64,000 nt of DNA from Enterobacterales bacterium (GCA_003864575.1 BHES01000004.1:1-64000), one strand, 5' to 3'; positions 21,416-33,959 are shown, counted from the stretch's first letter. Made by a program: numbers and translations. The notes: a model not told the origin generated them from the letters alone.

Positions 21416-22357
21416 ATGTTAGACAAAATCATTCGAATTGCTACCCGACAGAGCCCCCTGGCTTTGTGGCAAGCACAATATGTTCAAACCCAATTAATGG
21501 CGTTTCATCCCGGTTTGCAGGTTGAACTGGTGCCAATGGTGACGCGTGGCGACATCATTCTGGATACACCGCTGGCAAAAGTCGGCGGCAAAGGCCTGTT
21601 CGTGAAAGAACTCGAACTGGCGATACAGGACGGCCGAGCAGATATCGCCGTGCACTCGATGAAAGATGTCCCGGTTGAATTCCCTAAAGGATTGGGTCTG
21701 GTGACGATTTGCGAGCGCGATGATCCGCGTGACGCCTTCGTCTCCAACTATTTTGCCAATCTCGCCGCTCTGCCTGCTGGCAGCATTGTGGGGACATCCA
21801 GTCTGCGCCGACAGTGCCAGTTGCGCGAACAGCGCCCTGATCTGGTGATCCGCGATTTGCGCGGCAACGTCGGTACCCGCCTGGGTAAACTCGATAAAGG
21901 TGATTATGACGCCATCATTCTGGCCGTTGCCGGTTTGAAACGTCTGAACCTCGAAGATCGCATCCGCGTCGCGCTGTCGCCGGAAGAGTGTCTTCCTGCT
22001 GTTGGACAGGGCGCCGTCGGTATCGAATGCCGTCTTGATGATCAGTACACACGCGAATTGCTGGCGCCTCTGGCCCACCGTGAAACTACGCTGCGCGTGC
22101 TGGCCGAAAGAGCCATGAACATGCGTCTCGAAGGCGGTTGTCAGGTTCCCATTGGCAGCTACGCTGAAGTGAATGGTGATCAAATCTGGTTACGCGCGTT
22201 GGTTGGCGCACCGGATGGCAGCCAGATGGTGCGCGGCGAACGTCGCGGCAATACCGCGGATGCAGAACAACTGGGTGTAGATTTAGCCGAGGAGTTACTG
22301 GCCAACGGCGCCCGTGAAATCCTGCAGGATGTTTATCAGGGAAATCCACCACGATGA
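21416..22357 (+). CDS. hemC: Hydroxymethylbilane synthase
   Basis: [33 protein letters not shown]. Confidence 0.98.
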   Translation: MLDKIIRIATRQSPLALWQAQYVQTQLMAFHPGLQVELVPMVTRGDIILDTPLAKVGGKGLFVKELELAIQDGRADIAVHSMKDVPVEFPKGLGLVTICERDDPRDAFVSNYFANLAALPAGSIVGTSSLRRQCQLREQRPDLVIRDLRGNVGTRLGKLDKGDYDAIILAVAGLKRLNLEDRIRVALSPEECLPAVGQGAVGIECRLDDQYTRELLAPLAHRETTLRVLAERAMNMRLEGGCQVPIGSYAEVNGDQIWLRALVGAPDGSQMVRGERRGNTADAEQLGVDLAEELLANGAREILQDVYQGNPPR

Positions 22358-23094
22358 CGATATTGGTAACCCGCCCTTCTCCTTTCGGTGAGCAGTTGGT
22401 CAGCCGGCTGCGAACGCTTGGCCGGGTTGCCTATCATTCCCCGTTGATTGATTTTGCGCCAGGCAACGGGCTCGCAACCCTGCCGAACCTGCTATCCTCA
22501 TTAAATCAGCAAGATCTGGTGTTCATTCTTTCTCAGCATGCGGTGAAATATGCCGATCGGGCGTTACAGCAATCGCAGCAGAAGTGGCCTGAAAATGTCC
22601 ATTACTATGCGATTGGCCGCACGACGGGTTTGCTTTTCCATCGCATGAGCCACCTTCCTGTGGTCTATCCTCATGATGGTGAAACCAGCGAAACCTTGTT
22701 ACAGCTGCCGGATTTACAAAATCTGGCAGGCAAAAAAGCCCTGATCCTGCGCGGCAATGGCGGCCGGGAACTGCTGGCCGAAACGCTTCGCCAACGTGGC
22801 GTTGAGGTCATTTATTGCGAATGCTACCAGCGCAGCCCGATTTTTTATGACGGCAGTGAGCAAAGCTCAAGCTGGCAGCGCGCAGGCATTACGACACTGG
22901 TGGTCACCAGCGGCGAAATGCTACAACTGCTTCATACGTTAGTTCCTGAATACTACCGTGACACCTGGTTACTGCGCTGTAGCCTGGTAGTCGTCAGCGA
23001 ACGTTTAGCGACCCTCGCCCGCCAATTGGGCTGGAACGACATCCGGGTCGCTGAAAACGCAGATAATGATGCGCTAATCCGCGCATTAAAATAA
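22354..23094 (+). CDS. hemD: Uroporphyrinogen-III synthase
   Basis: [20 protein letters not shown]; overlaps hemC stop. Confidence 0.93.
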   Translation: MTILVTRPSPFGEQLVSRLRTLGRVAYHSPLIDFAPGNGLATLPNLLSSLNQQDLVFILSQHAVKYADRALQQSQQKWPENVHYYAIGRTTGLLFHRMSHLPVVYPHDGETSETLLQLPDLQNLAGKKALILRGNGGRELLAETLRQRGVEVIYCECYQRSPIFYDGSEQSSSWQRAGITTLVVTSGEMLQLLHTLVPEYYRDTWLLRCSLVVVSERLATLARQLGWNDIRVAENADNDALIRALK

Positions 23095-23116
23095 CCTGAC
23101 TAAGGGATGTGCCAAG

Positions 23117-24277
23117 ATGACGGAACAAAAAAATCCTTCCGCACAGGATGATGTGATCACCCCAACGGTTGAGAGCCCCCAACAGCCAGATGTTGATTCA
23201 CGTGACAAACAGCAAGACGACCCGCTTAACGCGTTGCGTAAAAAACAGCGCACTGCTCCGGTTCTCGGTGCGATTGCGATCGTGCTGGTCATTGCACTGG
23301 GCGCGGGCCTCTATTATCACGGACACCAGCAGACGCTTAGACAAACGGCAGCCGTCGATGAGTTGCAGGACCAATTGATTGCCTTACAAAAAAGCCAGCA
23401 GCAGGACAAACAGCAAATTACCGCTCTGCTCGGCGAGCAGGATAAATCGCAGCAGGCTGGTGAACGTCAGCAAGCATCGTTTAGCCGCCAGCTCAACGAA
23501 TTACAGGATAAAGTCGCCAGTATCTCCGGCAGCGATGCCAAAACCTGGATGCTGGCTCAAGCCGATTTTCTGGTGAAACTGGCCGGGCGCAAACTCTGGA
23601 GCGATCAGGATGTCACCACCGCCGCCGCACTGCTGAAAAGCGCCGATGCGAGCCTGGCCGACATGAATGATCCGAGCCTGATTGATGTACGCCGCGCGCT
23701 TAATGAAGATGTCTCCAGCCTCTCCGCCGTCTCCCAGGTCGATTTCGATGGTATTATCCTGAAAGTGAATCAACTATCTAATCAGGTCGATAACCTGCGC
23801 CTGGCCGATAATGACAGCGATGAAGCGCCAATGGACGACGACGGCACTAGCCTGTCTGGTTCACTCGCCGAATGGCGTCAGAACCTGACTAAAAGCTGGC
23901 ACACCTTTATGTCAGACTTCATTACCGTTCGTCGCCGTGACAGCAGCGCAGAGCCTTTACTTGCACCGAACCAAGATGTCTATCTGCGTGAGAATATTCG
24001 TTCACGCCTGCTGATTGCCGCTCAGGCAGTACCGCGTCATCAGGACGAAATTTACAAACAATCTCTCGAGTCAGTATCGACCTGGGTTCGCGCCTATTTC
24101 GATACCAGCGATCCGACGACCAAAGCATTCCTTGAAGAGGTCGATAATCTCAGTCAGCAATCTATTTCGATGGACGTTCCTGACCAGCTCAAGAGCCAAC
24201 CAATGCTGGAAAAACTGATGCAAAGCCGGGTGCGTAATCTGTTGCAACAGCCCGCAGCCTCTGCAAAGGGGGAATAA
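23117..24277 (+). CDS. hemX: HemX protein
   Basis: Single TM plus coiled coil, [15 protein letters not shown]; follows hemD. Confidence 0.93.
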   Translation: MTEQKNPSAQDDVITPTVESPQQPDVDSRDKQQDDPLNALRKKQRTAPVLGAIAIVLVIALGAGLYYHGHQQTLRQTAAVDELQDQLIALQKSQQQDKQQITALLGEQDKSQQAGERQQASFSRQLNELQDKVASISGSDAKTWMLAQADFLVKLAGRKLWSDQDVTTAAALLKSADASLADMNDPSLIDVRRALNEDVSSLSAVSQVDFDGIILKVNQLSNQVDNLRLADNDSDEAPMDDDGTSLSGSLAEWRQNLTKSWHTFMSDFITVRRRDSSAEPLLAPNQDVYLRENIRSRLLIAAQAVPRHQDEIYKQSLESVSTWVRAYFDTSDPTTKAFLEEVDNLSQQSISMDVPDQLKSQPMLEKLMQSRVRNLLQQPAASAKGE

Positions 24278-24280
24278 CGC

Positions 24281-25474
24281 ATGTTAAAGATTTTTGTGTT
24301 ATTCATTCTGGTCATTGCCGGCATCATCGCCGGTCCGATGCTCGCCGGACATCAGGGATATGTGCTGATCCAGACGGACAATTACAACGTCGAAACCAGC
24401 GTTACCGGTCTGACCATCATGTTTGTGGTACTGATGTTAGTACTGTTTTTCATCGAATGGTTTTTGCGCCGTGTATTCCGCACTGGTGCACGCACCCGCG
24501 GTTGGTTTGCCGGACGCAAAAGTTCCAAAGCGCGTAAACAGACTCAGGCAGCCATGCTAAAACTGGCCGAAGGCGATCACCGCCAGATGGAAAAACTGCT
24601 GGCGCGCAATGCCGACCATGCCGAACAACCGGTAGTGAATTATCTGCTGGCGGCCGAAGCAGCTCAGCAACGCGGTGATGATATTCGCACCAATCAGTAT
24701 CTGGAACGCGCGGCCGAAATCGCCGACATCGACCAGATGCCGGTGGATATCACCCGAGTGCGCATTCAACTGGCGCAGGGAGAAATTCACGCCGCACGCC
24801 ACGGCGTTGACCGTCTGATTGGTCAGTCGCCGCGTCATCCGGAGATTCTGCGTCTGGCAGAACAAGCCTATTTGCGTACTGGTGCTTACGGCTCATTGCT
24901 GGAGATCCTGCCCTCTATGTCCAAAGCGGGGATCCACGACGATGAAGAGCTTCGTGTCCTGCAGGAACAGGCATACATCGGCATGATGAATCAGATGATG
25001 GCCGAGGAAGGTAGCGAAGGTCTGAAACGTTGGTGGAAAGATCAGAACCGTAAGACCCGCCATGAAGTGGCCCTGCAAGTCGCGATGGCTGCACATCTGA
25101 TTGAATGCAACGATCAGGATCTGGCGCAGGAAGTGATCCTCGACGGACTGAAGCGCCAGTATGATGAGCGCCTGATCGCAATGATGCCAAAACTGCGTTC
25201 GGGAAATCCGGAACAGCTGGAGAAGACATTACGTCAGGTCATCAAGCAGAATGGCGCCACACCGCTGCTTAACAGCACGCTGGGACAGTTGCTGATGAAG
25301 CATGGTGAGTGGCTGCAGGCCTCTGAAGCTTTCCGTGAGGCGTTGAAACAACGTCCTGATGCCTATGATTATGCGTGGCTGGCTGATGCCCTTGATAAAT
25401 TGCACAAGCCCGCAGAAGCCGCAGAGATGCGCCATAAGGGATTAATGCTGACCCTGAATAATTCGCAAGGGTAG
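24281..25474 (+). CDS. hemY: HemY protoheme IX biogenesis protein
   Basis: MLKIFVLFILVIAGIIAGPMLAGHQGYVLIQTDNYNVETSVTG. Confidence 0.95.
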   Translation: MLKIFVLFILVIAGIIAGPMLAGHQGYVLIQTDNYNVETSVTGLTIMFVVLMLVLFFIEWFLRRVFRTGARTRGWFAGRKSSKARKQTQAAMLKLAEGDHRQMEKLLARNADHAEQPVVNYLLAAEAAQQRGDDIRTNQYLERAAEIADIDQMPVDITRVRIQLAQGEIHAARHGVDRLIGQSPRHPEILRLAEQAYLRTGAYGSLLEILPSMSKAGIHDDEELRVLQEQAYIGMMNQMMAEEGSEGLKRWWKDQNRKTRHEVALQVAMAAHLIECNDQDLAQEVILDGLKRQYDERLIAMMPKLRSGNPEQLEKTLRQVIKQNGATPLLNSTLGQLLMKHGEWLQASEAFREALKQRPDAYDYAWLADALDKLHKPAEAAEMRHKGLMLTLNNSQG

Positions 25475-25503
25475 TCACGATAGAGTGATCGGCGATAAAC
25501 ATC

Positions 25504-25528
25504 AAAAGCTCCTTCGGGAGCTTTTTTT
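25504..25528 (+). terminator. Rho-independent terminator of the hem operon
   Basis: aaagctccttcgggagcttttttta. Confidence 0.9.
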
Positions 25529-25532
25529 ATGC

Positions 25533-25746
25533 AAAAAAAACACTTGCCGGTAGGCAAGTGTCGAAAACAATCAGGTCATGAACAACAGGGGGAGTGCCTC
25601 ACTCAACGTTTTGCCTGCTGGTTGATAAATACCTGATGAAAGGTGTTTATCGGGCAGATAGACAATAGGCACTATAAATTGGCTCTGCATCATTCCCAGG
25701 TTTATGAAGCCAGAAAGCAAACATAAGAGGTGGAATGAGCATCTAC
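25533..25746 (-). ncRNA. glmZ: Small regulatory RNA GlmZ
   Basis: - strand begins GTAGATGCTCATTCCACCTCTTATGTTTG... and contains ...CATAAACCTGGGAATGATGCAGAGCC... and ACGTTGAGTGAGGCAC, matching remembered E. coli GlmZ blocks; ends in a CACTTGCC-TACC-GGCAAGTG hairpin plus U-tract; syntenic downstream of hemY. Confidence 0.9.
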
Positions 25747-25757
25747 ATATCAAATAG

Positions 25758-25773
25758 TGCAGGACGCGTGCCA
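25758..25773 (-). promoter_or_regulatory. Sigma54 (-24/-12) promoter of glmZ
   Basis: - strand TGGCACGCGTCCTGCA, GG/GC spaced as in TGGCACG-N4-TTGCW, 12 nt before the GlmZ 5' end. Confidence 0.8.
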
Positions 25774-25912
25774 CATTGAGGCCACTTCTGCTGCCAACAA
25801 ATAAAAATCACGTATCCTACTGATTTACATTGATTAATGGCTTTATCTATTCATAGAAAATGTTTGCGCGCACCCCGTAGTACATGGCAAAACATAACTT
25901 AACGCCAATTAG

Positions 25913-25930
25913 TGTTGCCAGTCAGAGACA
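25913..25930 (-). promoter_or_regulatory. Putative GlrR activator site (one mismatch)
   Basis: tgtt-gccagtcaga-gaca versus TGTC-N10-GACA. Confidence 0.6.
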
Positions 25931-25975
25931 GCCTGGCTATCTCGGTAATAATACGTTTATTTTCAGTCTGTTGAA

Positions 25976-25993
25976 TGTCACCTGACAACGACA
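25976..25993 (-). promoter_or_regulatory. Putative GlrR activator site
   Basis: tgtc-acctgacaac-gaca, exact TGTC-N10-GACA. Confidence 0.75.
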
Positions 25994-26074
25994 ACCGGCA
26001 GCGAGTATGTCTCTTCTGAGCAACAGCAGGGGGAAGAAGAAGGAGTCGATGTGGTGTGCGAACTACAGACGAAA

Positions 26075-26101
26075 AAAAACCTGCTTTAAAAAGCAAGTTT
26101 T
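26075..26101 (-). terminator. Terminator of the tRNA operon
   Basis: - strand aacttgctttttaaagcaggttttttttc hairpin plus T-tract just after tRNA-Pro. Confidence 0.75.
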
Positions 26102-26109
26102 CTTCGAAT

Positions 26110-26186
26110 TGGTCGGCGAGAGAGGATTCGAACCTCCGACCCACTGGTCCCAAACCAGTTGCGCTACCAAGCTGCGCTACTCGCCG
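26110..26186 (-). tRNA. proM: tRNA-Pro(TGG)
   Basis: - strand CGGCGAGTAGCGCAGCTTGGTAGCGCAACTGGTTTGGGACCAGTGGGTCGGAGGTTCGAATCC...CCA. Confidence 0.97.
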
Positions 26187-26245
26187 ATGTCGTGCATCTT
26201 ACTACTTTTTGACGCTAACTGCATCATTTAAATGCATTTTGTGTG

Positions 26246-26331
26246 TGGTGCGAAGGGAGGGACTCGAACCCTCACATCCAAAGGACACTAACACCTGAAG
26301 CTAGCGCGTCTACCAATTCCGCCACCATCGC
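26246..26331 (-). tRNA. leuT: tRNA-Leu(CAG)
   Basis: GCGATGGTGGCGGAATTGGTAGACGCGCTAGCTTCAGGTGTTAGTGTCC..., long variable arm, CCA. Confidence 0.97.
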
Positions 26332-26362
26332 ATGTCACATTCACAAAATCATTTAAAAAATT

Positions 26363-26439
26363 TGGGGTGGCTAATGGGGCTCGAACCCACGACAACTGGA
26401 ATCACAATCCAGGGCTCTACCAACTGAGCTATAGCCACC
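26363..26439 (-). tRNA. hisR: tRNA-His(GTG)
   Basis: GGTGGCTATAGCTCAGTTGGTAGAGCCCTGGATTGTGATTCCAG...CCA. Confidence 0.97.
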
Positions 26440-26509
26440 ATTTCAAACTTTTCTACATCGTGGACTGCTTAACTTCAAACATGACCACCGCAACTCTAGC
26501 GCAAACTAA

Positions 26510-26586
<77 letters not shown>

Positions 26587-26730
26587 TTAGCGCCGTTGCG
26601 GGAGGGGATACTACGGTTTTCATGCCACCCTGTCTAGTGCTTTTTATTGGAAAAGTTTCGCTTGGCTGCTCTTTGTCCAATACGCGCTAAAAATAGGCAT
26701 CTGACACTCCCCTCCCTATGACTTGTGACG

Positions 26731-28125
26731 TTATTTTGTCTTTTCAGCCGTCAGGGAAGTATGTCTGTTCATCCCGAGGCCGAAGTATATCAGGCTGATC
26801 GCTGCGATAAAAATCCCGCCTACTAGCAAAGAAATCCGCGTATCCGGGTTAATTGCCATACCGACCAGCACGCCAGCGAGGAAAATCAGCGTCAAATAAT
26901 TGGTGTAGGGGAACAGGATCGACTTGAACGGATGCGTTTTCAGCTTCTCTGCGTGGGCTTCGCGAAACCGTAACTGGCTGATGAGCACGACAAACCACGG
27001 CACCATACCCGGCAGCACAGAGGCACTGTAGACATAAACAAATACCTGCTCCGGGTTCGGAATGAGGTAATTCAGGCACGAGCCAATCAGCAGCACCGCG
27101 ATAGTGACGGCAATCCCGTACACCGGCACGCCGCTTTTCGTCACTTTGCCAAGAAACGCCGGTACCTGACGGTTCTTCGCCAGGGCGTAGAGCATACGCC
27201 CGCAGCTGTACATCCCGCTGTTACAGCCGGACAGCGCGGCCGTCAGCACCACGAAGTTAATGATGCCTGCCGCAGAAGCGATACCAATCTTCGCGAACGT
27301 CAGTACGAACGGACTGCCGTGCGTCCCCATTTCGTTCCACGGGAAGATAGTGATGATGACGAAAATCGCGCCAACGTAGAAAATCAGGATGCGCCAGAGG
27401 ATGTTATTGATCGCGCGCTTGAGAGTGACCTGCGGATTTTTCGCTTCACCGGCGGTGATCCCAACCAGTTCGACCCCCTGATAGGACGCCACGACAATAC
27501 AGAGCGCAAACAGGAAACCTTTCCAGCCTCCGGCAAAGAAGCCGCCGTGCGCCGTCAGGTTGGCAAAGCCAACCGGTTGGCCATGGTTGCCAAAACCGAA
27601 GAAGATAACCGCCAGCCCAACGACAATCATCACAATAATGGTGGTGATTTTGATCAGCGCAAACCAGAACTCCATTTCACCATAAAGCTTTACCGCAGCC
27701 AGATTAGCCGCTGCCACAATGGCGACGGCAGCCAGCGCTGGTATCCACTGGGGTAAATCAGGGAACCAGTACTGGGCATAGACGCCAATGGCGGTGATTT
27801 CGGAAATACCCACCGCTATCCACATGAACCAGTAGCTCCATGCCGTCAGATAACCATAGTAAGGGCCGAGATATTTGTGTGCATAGACAGCAAACGAGCC
27901 GGCCACAGGCTCAAGATGTAACATTTCGCCCATCGCGCGCATGAAGAAGAAGACGAAGACACCCGCCAGAATATACGCGAGTAACACGGAGGGCCCGGCC
28001 CATTTCAGCGTACTGGCTGCGCCCATGAACAGGCCAACCCCAATCGTACCGCCTAACGCGATCAGTTCTATATGTCGGGCTTCCAGCCCACGGTGTAGTC
28101 CACTCTTTTCCTCTTCACTTGCCAT
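26731..28125 (-). CDS. yifK: Amino acid permease YifK
   Basis: APC family: [40 protein letters not shown]; located between tRNAs and wecG. Confidence 0.92.
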   Translation of the reverse strand: MASEEEKSGLHRGLEARHIELIALGGTIGVGLFMGAASTLKWAGPSVLLAYILAGVFVFFFMRAMGEMLHLEPVAGSFAVYAHKYLGPYYGYLTAWSYWFMWIAVGISEITAIGVYAQYWFPDLPQWIPALAAVAIVAAANLAAVKLYGEMEFWFALIKITTIIVMIVVGLAVIFFGFGNHGQPVGFANLTAHGGFFAGGWKGFLFALCIVVASYQGVELVGITAGEAKNPQVTLKRAINNILWRILIFYVGAIFVIITIFPWNEMGTHGSPFVLTFAKIGIASAAGIINFVVLTAALSGCNSGMYSCGRMLYALAKNRQVPAFLGKVTKSGVPVYGIAVTIAVLLIGSCLNYLIPNPEQVFVYVYSASVLPGMVPWFVVLISQLRFREAHAEKLKTHPFKSILFPYTNYLTLIFLAGVLVGMAINPDTRISLLVGGIFIAAISLIYFGLGMNRHTSLTAEKTK

Positions 28126-28368
28126 AGATCCTCAATATTTTCGTCGTTGTGTTTGCCTTCCGGAGCGACCGGAATATTATTTTTATAGTCTGCTTCCCCG
28201 TGTGGGGCGCTAAAACGGGCAGTATGGTTTCGTATTTTGTGATCAGTTGCAAACCACAAATCAGAAAGCAGTAGTTTGGCGGGCAACGCTCATTGAAAAT
28301 GCCAGCAAGCGGGGATCGAAAACGAGAAGTGGCGCGCCAAAGGCGGAAAACCTTCGGCGCAGAGGAAA

Positions 28369-29109
28369 TCAGAGGCGGTTGGTGTAGTGGTAACGCAGAT
28401 ACTTAAGCAGTTTGAGCTGGCGGCCCAAACGGCTGGGTTGGCAGATCAGCCGATAGAGCCACTCCAGCCCCAGCTTTTGCCAGATTTTTGGCGCACGTTT
28501 AACCCGGCCGGTAAACACGTCGTAGGTACCACCAATGCCCATATATAAAGCATTCGGATGTACTTCCCGACAGTCACGCATCAGGATCTCCTGCTTCGGC
28601 GACCCCATTGCCACGGTAACAATCGCAGCCTGGCTGGCTTTTACACGCTCAAACAGCGCAGCGCGCTGTTCCGGGGTGAAGAAGCCGTTCTGACTGCCGA
28701 CGATATTGACGTTCCACTGTGCGCGCAATTTAGCTTCGGTTTGCTCCAGCACATCAGGTTTCCCGCCAATCAGAAATACCGGCGTGCCTTCCTGCCCTGC
28801 CCTCTGCATCAGCCCTTCCCATAAATCAGCACCGGCAATGCGGGACACTTTCGCTTGCGGATATTTGCGGCGAATCGACCGAACAATGCTGATGCCATCG
28901 GCATATTTATACTCAGCACGCCCAATGAGTTCGGCAATGTCCGGCTGACTTTCCATCGTCAGCACTTTTTCCGCATTCATTGCCACCAGCGCACCGTGCT
29001 TTACCCGGCGACCGGCAAAAAGGTAGTCGAGGAACTGGCCCATATCGCGAAAACCCCACAGGGCAATACCGCGGATAGTGTAAATTGGGATGTTATTATC
29101 TGAATTCAT
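28369..29109 (-). CDS. wecG: UDP-ManNAcA transferase WecG
   Basis: Last gene of the wec operon; [14 protein letters not shown] (WecG/TagA/CpsF family). Confidence 0.94.
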   Translation of the reverse strand: MNSDNNIPIYTIRGIALWGFRDMGQFLDYLFAGRRVKHGALVAMNAEKVLTMESQPDIAELIGRAEYKYADGISIVRSIRRKYPQAKVSRIAGADLWEGLMQRAGQEGTPVFLIGGKPDVLEQTEAKLRAQWNVNIVGSQNGFFTPEQRAALFERVKASQAAIVTVAMGSPKQEILMRDCREVHPNALYMGIGGTYDVFTGRVKRAPKIWQKLGLEWLYRLICQPSRLGRQLKLLKYLRYHYTNRL

Positions 29110-30494
29110 GAGTGTTCCTGCGACGACATAGGCGTCGTGGGGATCCCTTTGGTATTGATAGTGTTAACGATACGGGACGGATGCGGACGAATCAGCCCGA
29201 CGGCGTCAAAAAGCCAGTACAACAGCTTTGCCATGACCAGGCAGGCGCCGAAGATCAGACAGAAAAAGACCACGCGCGAAAAGAAAGAGTCCACCCCTTC
29301 GCGGGCCAGCACGATCATATTAAATACGGCACCAAAACAGAAGCTCTGCAAAATCGCCGCTTTGTAGCGGTTCTTCTCCGCTTTGCCTAGTTCATATAAC
29401 CAGTCGAACCATTTGATGATCTGGCCTACGGCCACGGCTCCCAGCGGAATAAACCACACGCCGCCCATAACGACCAGCGAACCGATGAGGGTCGGAGAGA
29501 TCGCCAGACCGGAATGGTTATTGAGCACTTCCCAGGTGAAATAGTTGGCCGAGTTGAGCACCACGCTGGGCCTGCCCGGCCATAGCCAGCTTGGAATAAA
29601 CACGTAGAAATCGCGAATAATCGGTGCGAGCCCCTGGAAGCTGATTTTGTCGTAGTTTTGTAACAACAGGCCGAGGTTTTCCCAGGGTGAGAACGTATCG
29701 CGAGTCAGATAGAGGAAGGTATAAAACGCCTCTGGTCCGTTAACGTTCATGCCATAGCGCTTCAGCGCCAGCCAGAACATCCCTACGATGGCCATAACAC
29801 CGGCCACGGCCAGCATCCACAACGAGATCCAGCCCCGCACAATACCGATGAACAGAAACAGGGCGAAGGCGATAATGATGTTGGCCCGCGTGCCGCCGAC
29901 AATCACGTAGGTCAGCAAACCGAAGGCCACGGTGCTCACCAGGAAAAACAACCAGCTGCGGCTATTTTGGCGCAAGAAATAAACCACCAGCATGGCGGGT
30001 ATAAAGAAGTAGAAGAAACGTTTGAGCGCCACACCGGAGACTTCACTGGAGAAAATCTGGCTGTAGGACTTCAGTTTGAACAGCAGAAAACCGTTATGCA
30101 GAAAGAAAATCGAGACGGTCACGATAGCGACCAGCGCCAGCAGGATCCACGTCAGATGAGTTTCCACTCGATTCATCGTAAACACCGCCGCTCTGGGTGT
30201 CGCAGAGGGCTTTTTCAGCCGGGTTTTATAGCTCACATAGTAAATACCGTAGAAACAAGTCGCGGCCAGCATCGCCTGCAGCAGATATTCCACCGGCACC
30301 ACCTGTACGTCAAAGCGGAACACCAACAGGCAAGTCAGGGGAAAGCCGAAATAAAACGTCAGCAGATACAGCATCGAAAAGAATACGTTGAAATTAAAAC
30401 GGACGCGGCGAAACTCTTTGTACGTCAGCGTCAGAATGAAAATCAGCGAAAAAGCATAAACCACGCAAAGACCGCCAAACTGGAGCAGCGTCAT
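29106..30494 (-). CDS. wzyE: ECA polymerase WzyE
   Basis: Polytopic; [44 protein letters not shown] overlap with wecF. Confidence 0.94.
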   Translation of the reverse strand: MTLLQFGGLCVVYAFSLIFILTLTYKEFRRVRFNFNVFFSMLYLLTFYFGFPLTCLLVFRFDVQVVPVEYLLQAMLAATCFYGIYYVSYKTRLKKPSATPRAAVFTMNRVETHLTWILLALVAIVTVSIFFLHNGFLLFKLKSYSQIFSSEVSGVALKRFFYFFIPAMLVVYFLRQNSRSWLFFLVSTVAFGLLTYVIVGGTRANIIIAFALFLFIGIVRGWISLWMLAVAGVMAIVGMFWLALKRYGMNVNGPEAFYTFLYLTRDTFSPWENLGLLLQNYDKISFQGLAPIIRDFYVFIPSWLWPGRPSVVLNSANYFTWEVLNNHSGLAISPTLIGSLVVMGGVWFIPLGAVAVGQIIKWFDWLYELGKAEKNRYKAAILQSFCFGAVFNMIVLAREGVDSFFSRVVFFCLIFGACLVMAKLLYWLFDAVGLIRPHPSRIVNTINTKGIPTTPMSSQEHS

Positions 30495-31576
30495 GATGAT
30501 GTTCCTGCGGCCAAATTCAGCGCCTGTTGCCATCCGGCAACGTAGTTGGGATTAAAGAAGGTAATATTCTCGCGGTCAGTACTCAGTAACTGACGGCGCG
30601 CTTCGGCGACGGTGGCCGTATCCAGCGCATCGCCATAAAACAGCACCGGCAGATGCTGCTCGGCCAAATCCTGCCAGAAGGGATTCTTACGGCTGACGAC
30701 AAAAGGCACGCCAAACTGAATCAGCAGACACAGCGTCCCGATCCCCTGCTGGCGGTCAAAAATGAAATACCCCAGCGAGCAGCGGCGCAGCATATTCAGA
30801 TAGTCATCGAAAGCCATGGCCTCTGTCAGTAATTCCACATGTTCAGCCGGAAAAAGCTTCAGCGCTTCAGCCCGAACGTGTTCGACATAGGGCTGATTGT
30901 TCGCCGGATACCCCATCGGAATGATCACCCGAATATCGGCACCGAACTGCTGATGCAGCGAGTTCAGGGCTTCAATATGCCGGTTGCTGGTATCGCCAGA
31001 ATTGCCAACTAAAATGGTCATCGGCCCGCTATTCTCAGGCTGGCTGGCGGGTTGAGTCAGAGCCGGGTCCATGCGCGTCGGGAAATAGAGCAACGATGAC
31101 GCCACCCGAGGATGCCGCTGATGATAATGAATAAGATCGCCGCGCGTACCGAAAACGTGGCCAACGCGGCCCTGAGCAATGCGCCGCAGCAGGTAGAACA
31201 GTCGAAACTTCAGGCTACCCGACGCTTCATACAGATCCGCGCCCCATATATGCCAGCACACCTGCCGCGCTTTAATTTTTCCGTTCAGCAAGGCCAGCCA
31301 CAGAGTCGGGTTAAATTGCCCGTGCAGGAAAAAACGCTGGCCGCGATTTTGCTGTGCTTTGGCGACCACCGCCTGCGCCAAACTTTTTTTATCCGGATAG
31401 ACGTCGATTTGTAGCCGGGTAAAGGGCGCAAACACCGCGCTGTCTGCGGCAGCTACCATAAAATGTCGAGTTTGATTCTGCGGGGCGCACTCAGCCAGCA
31501 CGTCATTGAAGAAGCGCAGCACGGTGAGATTATGGTGCGGGATATCAGATCCCAATACGTGAATCAGCGTTGTCAT
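30491..31576 (-). CDS. wecF: TDP-Fuc4NAc:lipid II transferase WecF
   Basis: [29 protein letters not shown]. Confidence 0.95.
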   Translation of the reverse strand: MTTLIHVLGSDIPHHNLTVLRFFNDVLAECAPQNQTRHFMVAAADSAVFAPFTRLQIDVYPDKKSLAQAVVAKAQQNRGQRFFLHGQFNPTLWLALLNGKIKARQVCWHIWGADLYEASGSLKFRLFYLLRRIAQGRVGHVFGTRGDLIHYHQRHPRVASSLLYFPTRMDPALTQPASQPENSGPMTILVGNSGDTSNRHIEALNSLHQQFGADIRVIIPMGYPANNQPYVEHVRAEALKLFPAEHVELLTEAMAFDDYLNMLRRCSLGYFIFDRQQGIGTLCLLIQFGVPFVVSRKNPFWQDLAEQHLPVLFYGDALDTATVAEARRQLLSTDRENITFFNPNYVAGWQQALNLAAGTSS

Positions 31577-32823
31577 GCTCGTCTACGATAGATAACAAAA
31601 ACGATGCTGCACAGGGTGAAATAGACGATGTAAGTCGCCATGTAGGCCTGTGCGGCACCTAAAGAACCGTGTAACGGGATCAGCCAGTGCGAGAAACCCG
31701 TCAGCAGTAAAAACTGGCTAATTTCAGTCAGCACATAAAAGCGCAGCGACGCTTTGGCAATCACCAGATACCCAAATACATAGGATCCGACTTTGAGCAC
31801 ATCCCCCACCAGCTGCCAGGCAAAGAGGTCACGCATGGCAATAAACTGATGGGAAAAAAGCAGCCAGATGGCGAAGTCACGCAGCAACCACACCATAAAG
31901 CTGGCGCAGGCCACCGCCGGGATCACAAATTTAAGCGACTTAATAATTTCGCGTGAAATCGCCTGTTTGTCCGTCAGGCGCGACAACGTCGGCAGCAGAT
32001 AGACGCTGAAAGAGGCGGTGATAAATTGCAGGTAAGCATCCGAAATGCTGCTGACGCCCTGCCAGATCCCCACGTCGTCCCAGCTATAATATTTAGCCAG
32101 CAGATTTCGCATCATCACATAGGCAACCGGCAGCGTCACCGAAGTGATCAACGCCATCAGGGTGAATTTGCCCAGATGGCTGGCGATGGCGCGGTCCCAG
32201 CCCAGCCGCAGAAAATGCAGCGGGAAAGGCTGGCGACGCCATAACATCGCGCCTGCCGGCAGTACCACCAACGCAGGCACCAGCGCCAGGCCAGCCAGCG
32301 CGCCCTCATAACCGCCCAGTTTGAAACAGAGTAAATAGGCCAGCAAGCCAATCAGGCTGCCGCCAATCACCGCCAGCGCATTGCCTCTGGCATCACGGTA
32401 ACCCTTGAGGATGGCCTGAAAATAGTTGGCATAGGCAATGCCCATTTGAATCAAGGCGACAGCGCGGATCACCGGCTGATAGTCATCATGGCCAAATAGC
32501 CCGATGCTTATCGGCTCCGCCGCCAGCAGGAAAATCACCGCCAGCAGCGTGGAGAAGCCTAAGATCAGGCTTGAAGCCGTTCCCAGCACCGCTTTGAGCC
32601 GCGCAGGATCCTGATGATGTTCGGCGACGTATTTGGTCACGCCGTTAAATATGCCGGCACCCGACAATACGCCAAGCACGGTGACCATCTGGCGGAAGTT
32701 ACCCGCCTGACCGACACCGCTCGGGCCGAAGGCCACTGCCAGTAATTTCACCACCAGTAAGCCAGCGGCGATTTTTATCAGCGTAGAGCCTGCCGTCCAG
32801 ACCGAAGCCTTTGCCAGAGACAT
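31573..32823 (-). CDS. wzxE: Lipid III flippase WzxE
   Basis: [45 protein letters not shown]. Confidence 0.95.
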   Translation of the reverse strand: MSLAKASVWTAGSTLIKIAAGLLVVKLLAVAFGPSGVGQAGNFRQMVTVLGVLSGAGIFNGVTKYVAEHHQDPARLKAVLGTASSLILGFSTLLAVIFLLAAEPISIGLFGHDDYQPVIRAVALIQMGIAYANYFQAILKGYRDARGNALAVIGGSLIGLLAYLLCFKLGGYEGALAGLALVPALVVLPAGAMLWRRQPFPLHFLRLGWDRAIASHLGKFTLMALITSVTLPVAYVMMRNLLAKYYSWDDVGIWQGVSSISDAYLQFITASFSVYLLPTLSRLTDKQAISREIIKSLKFVIPAVACASFMVWLLRDFAIWLLFSHQFIAMRDLFAWQLVGDVLKVGSYVFGYLVIAKASLRFYVLTEISQFLLLTGFSHWLIPLHGSLGAAQAYMATYIVYFTLCSIVFVIYRRRA

Positions 32824-32824
32824 A

Positions 32825-33955
32825 TCAGGCGAAGTATTTCAGCATGGCACTGATGACGGTCTGCTGGGTCTCATCCGTCATGTTGTAAAACAGCGGCAGA
32901 CGCACCAGCCGTTCGCTCTCTTGGGTCGTAAAGCGGTCTTCACCACTGAAACGGCCAAAACTCTCGCCCGCCGGGCTGAGGTGCAGAGGAATATAGTGGA
33001 AGACCGTCAGAATGTCGGCGGCTTTCATGTGCGCAATAAAAGCACTCCGATCTTCGATATCGTTCAGGCGGATGTAGTACATATGCGCATTCTGCACGCA
33101 ATCCTGCGGGACCGACGGCAACGTGATACGCCCCGCCTGCGCCAGTGTTTGCAGTGTCTCATTGTAGTTGTGCCACAACGCCAGACGCCGCTGATTGATT
33201 TGCTCCGCAGCGTCAAGCTGGCCCCACAGATAGGCGGCCTGCAAATCTGACATCAGATAGCTCGAACCAATGTCGCGCCAGGTGTATTTGTCCACCTGAC
33301 CGCGGAAGAACTGGGTGCGGTTAGTGCCTTTTTCCCGAATGACTTCGGCGCGATCGACCAATTTTTCATCATTGATCAGTGTTGCACCGCCTTCGCCACC
33401 CGAGGTGTAATTTTTGGTTTCATGGAAGCTAAAACAGCCAATGTGGCCGATGGTGCCCAGCGCTTTGCCTTTATAGGTCGACATCACGCCCTGCGCCGCG
33501 TCTTCTACCACGAACAATTTGTACTGCCGGGCAAGCTGCATGATGTGGTCCATCTCGCAGGCAACGCCTGCGTAGTGCACCGGTACAATAACGAGGGTTT
33601 TATCCGTGATTGCCGCTTCAATCAGCGTCTCATCGATGTTCATGGTATCCGGACGGATATCCACAAACACGATTTTTGCGCCACGTAGCACAAAGGCGTT
33701 GGCCGTCGAGACGAAAGTGAAACTTGGCATGATCACTTCATCGCCCTCCTTGATGTCGAGCAACAGCGCGGCCATCTCCAGAGATGCGGTACAGGAAGGG
33801 GTTAATAACACTTTGGCGCTGCCGAAACGCTGTTCGAACCACTGCTGACAACGCAGCCCAAAGCCGCCGTCGCCACACATTTTTCCGCTGCTCATCGCTG
33901 AACGCATGTGGTCAATTTCAGTGCCGACGACCGGCGGTGCGTTAAAAGGGATCAT
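32825..33955 (-). CDS. wecE: dTDP-4-amino-4,6-dideoxygalactose transaminase WecE
   Basis: MIPFNAPPVVGTEIDHMRSAM; 376 aa; DegT/DnrJ family; ORF-track N-terminal extension rejected. Confidence 0.96.
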   Translation of the reverse strand: MIPFNAPPVVGTEIDHMRSAMSSGKMCGDGGFGLRCQQWFEQRFGSAKVLLTPSCTASLEMAALLLDIKEGDEVIMPSFTFVSTANAFVLRGAKIVFVDIRPDTMNIDETLIEAAITDKTLVIVPVHYAGVACEMDHIMQLARQYKLFVVEDAAQGVMSTYKGKALGTIGHIGCFSFHETKNYTSGGEGGATLINDEKLVDRAEVIREKGTNRTQFFRGQVDKYTWRDIGSSYLMSDLQAAYLWGQLDAAEQINQRRLALWHNYNETLQTLAQAGRITLPSVPQDCVQNAHMYYIRLNDIEDRSAFIAHMKAADILTVFHYIPLHLSPAGESFGRFSGEDRFTTQESERLVRLPLFYNMTDETQQTVISAMLKYFA

Positions 33956-33959
33956 TTTT

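Noticed and set aside
25571-25774. 67-aa minus-strand ORF (MARVLHYLICRC...)
   Set aside because: It lies almost wholly inside the GlmZ sRNA sequence and uses a GTG within the sigma54 promoter; not a protein gene.
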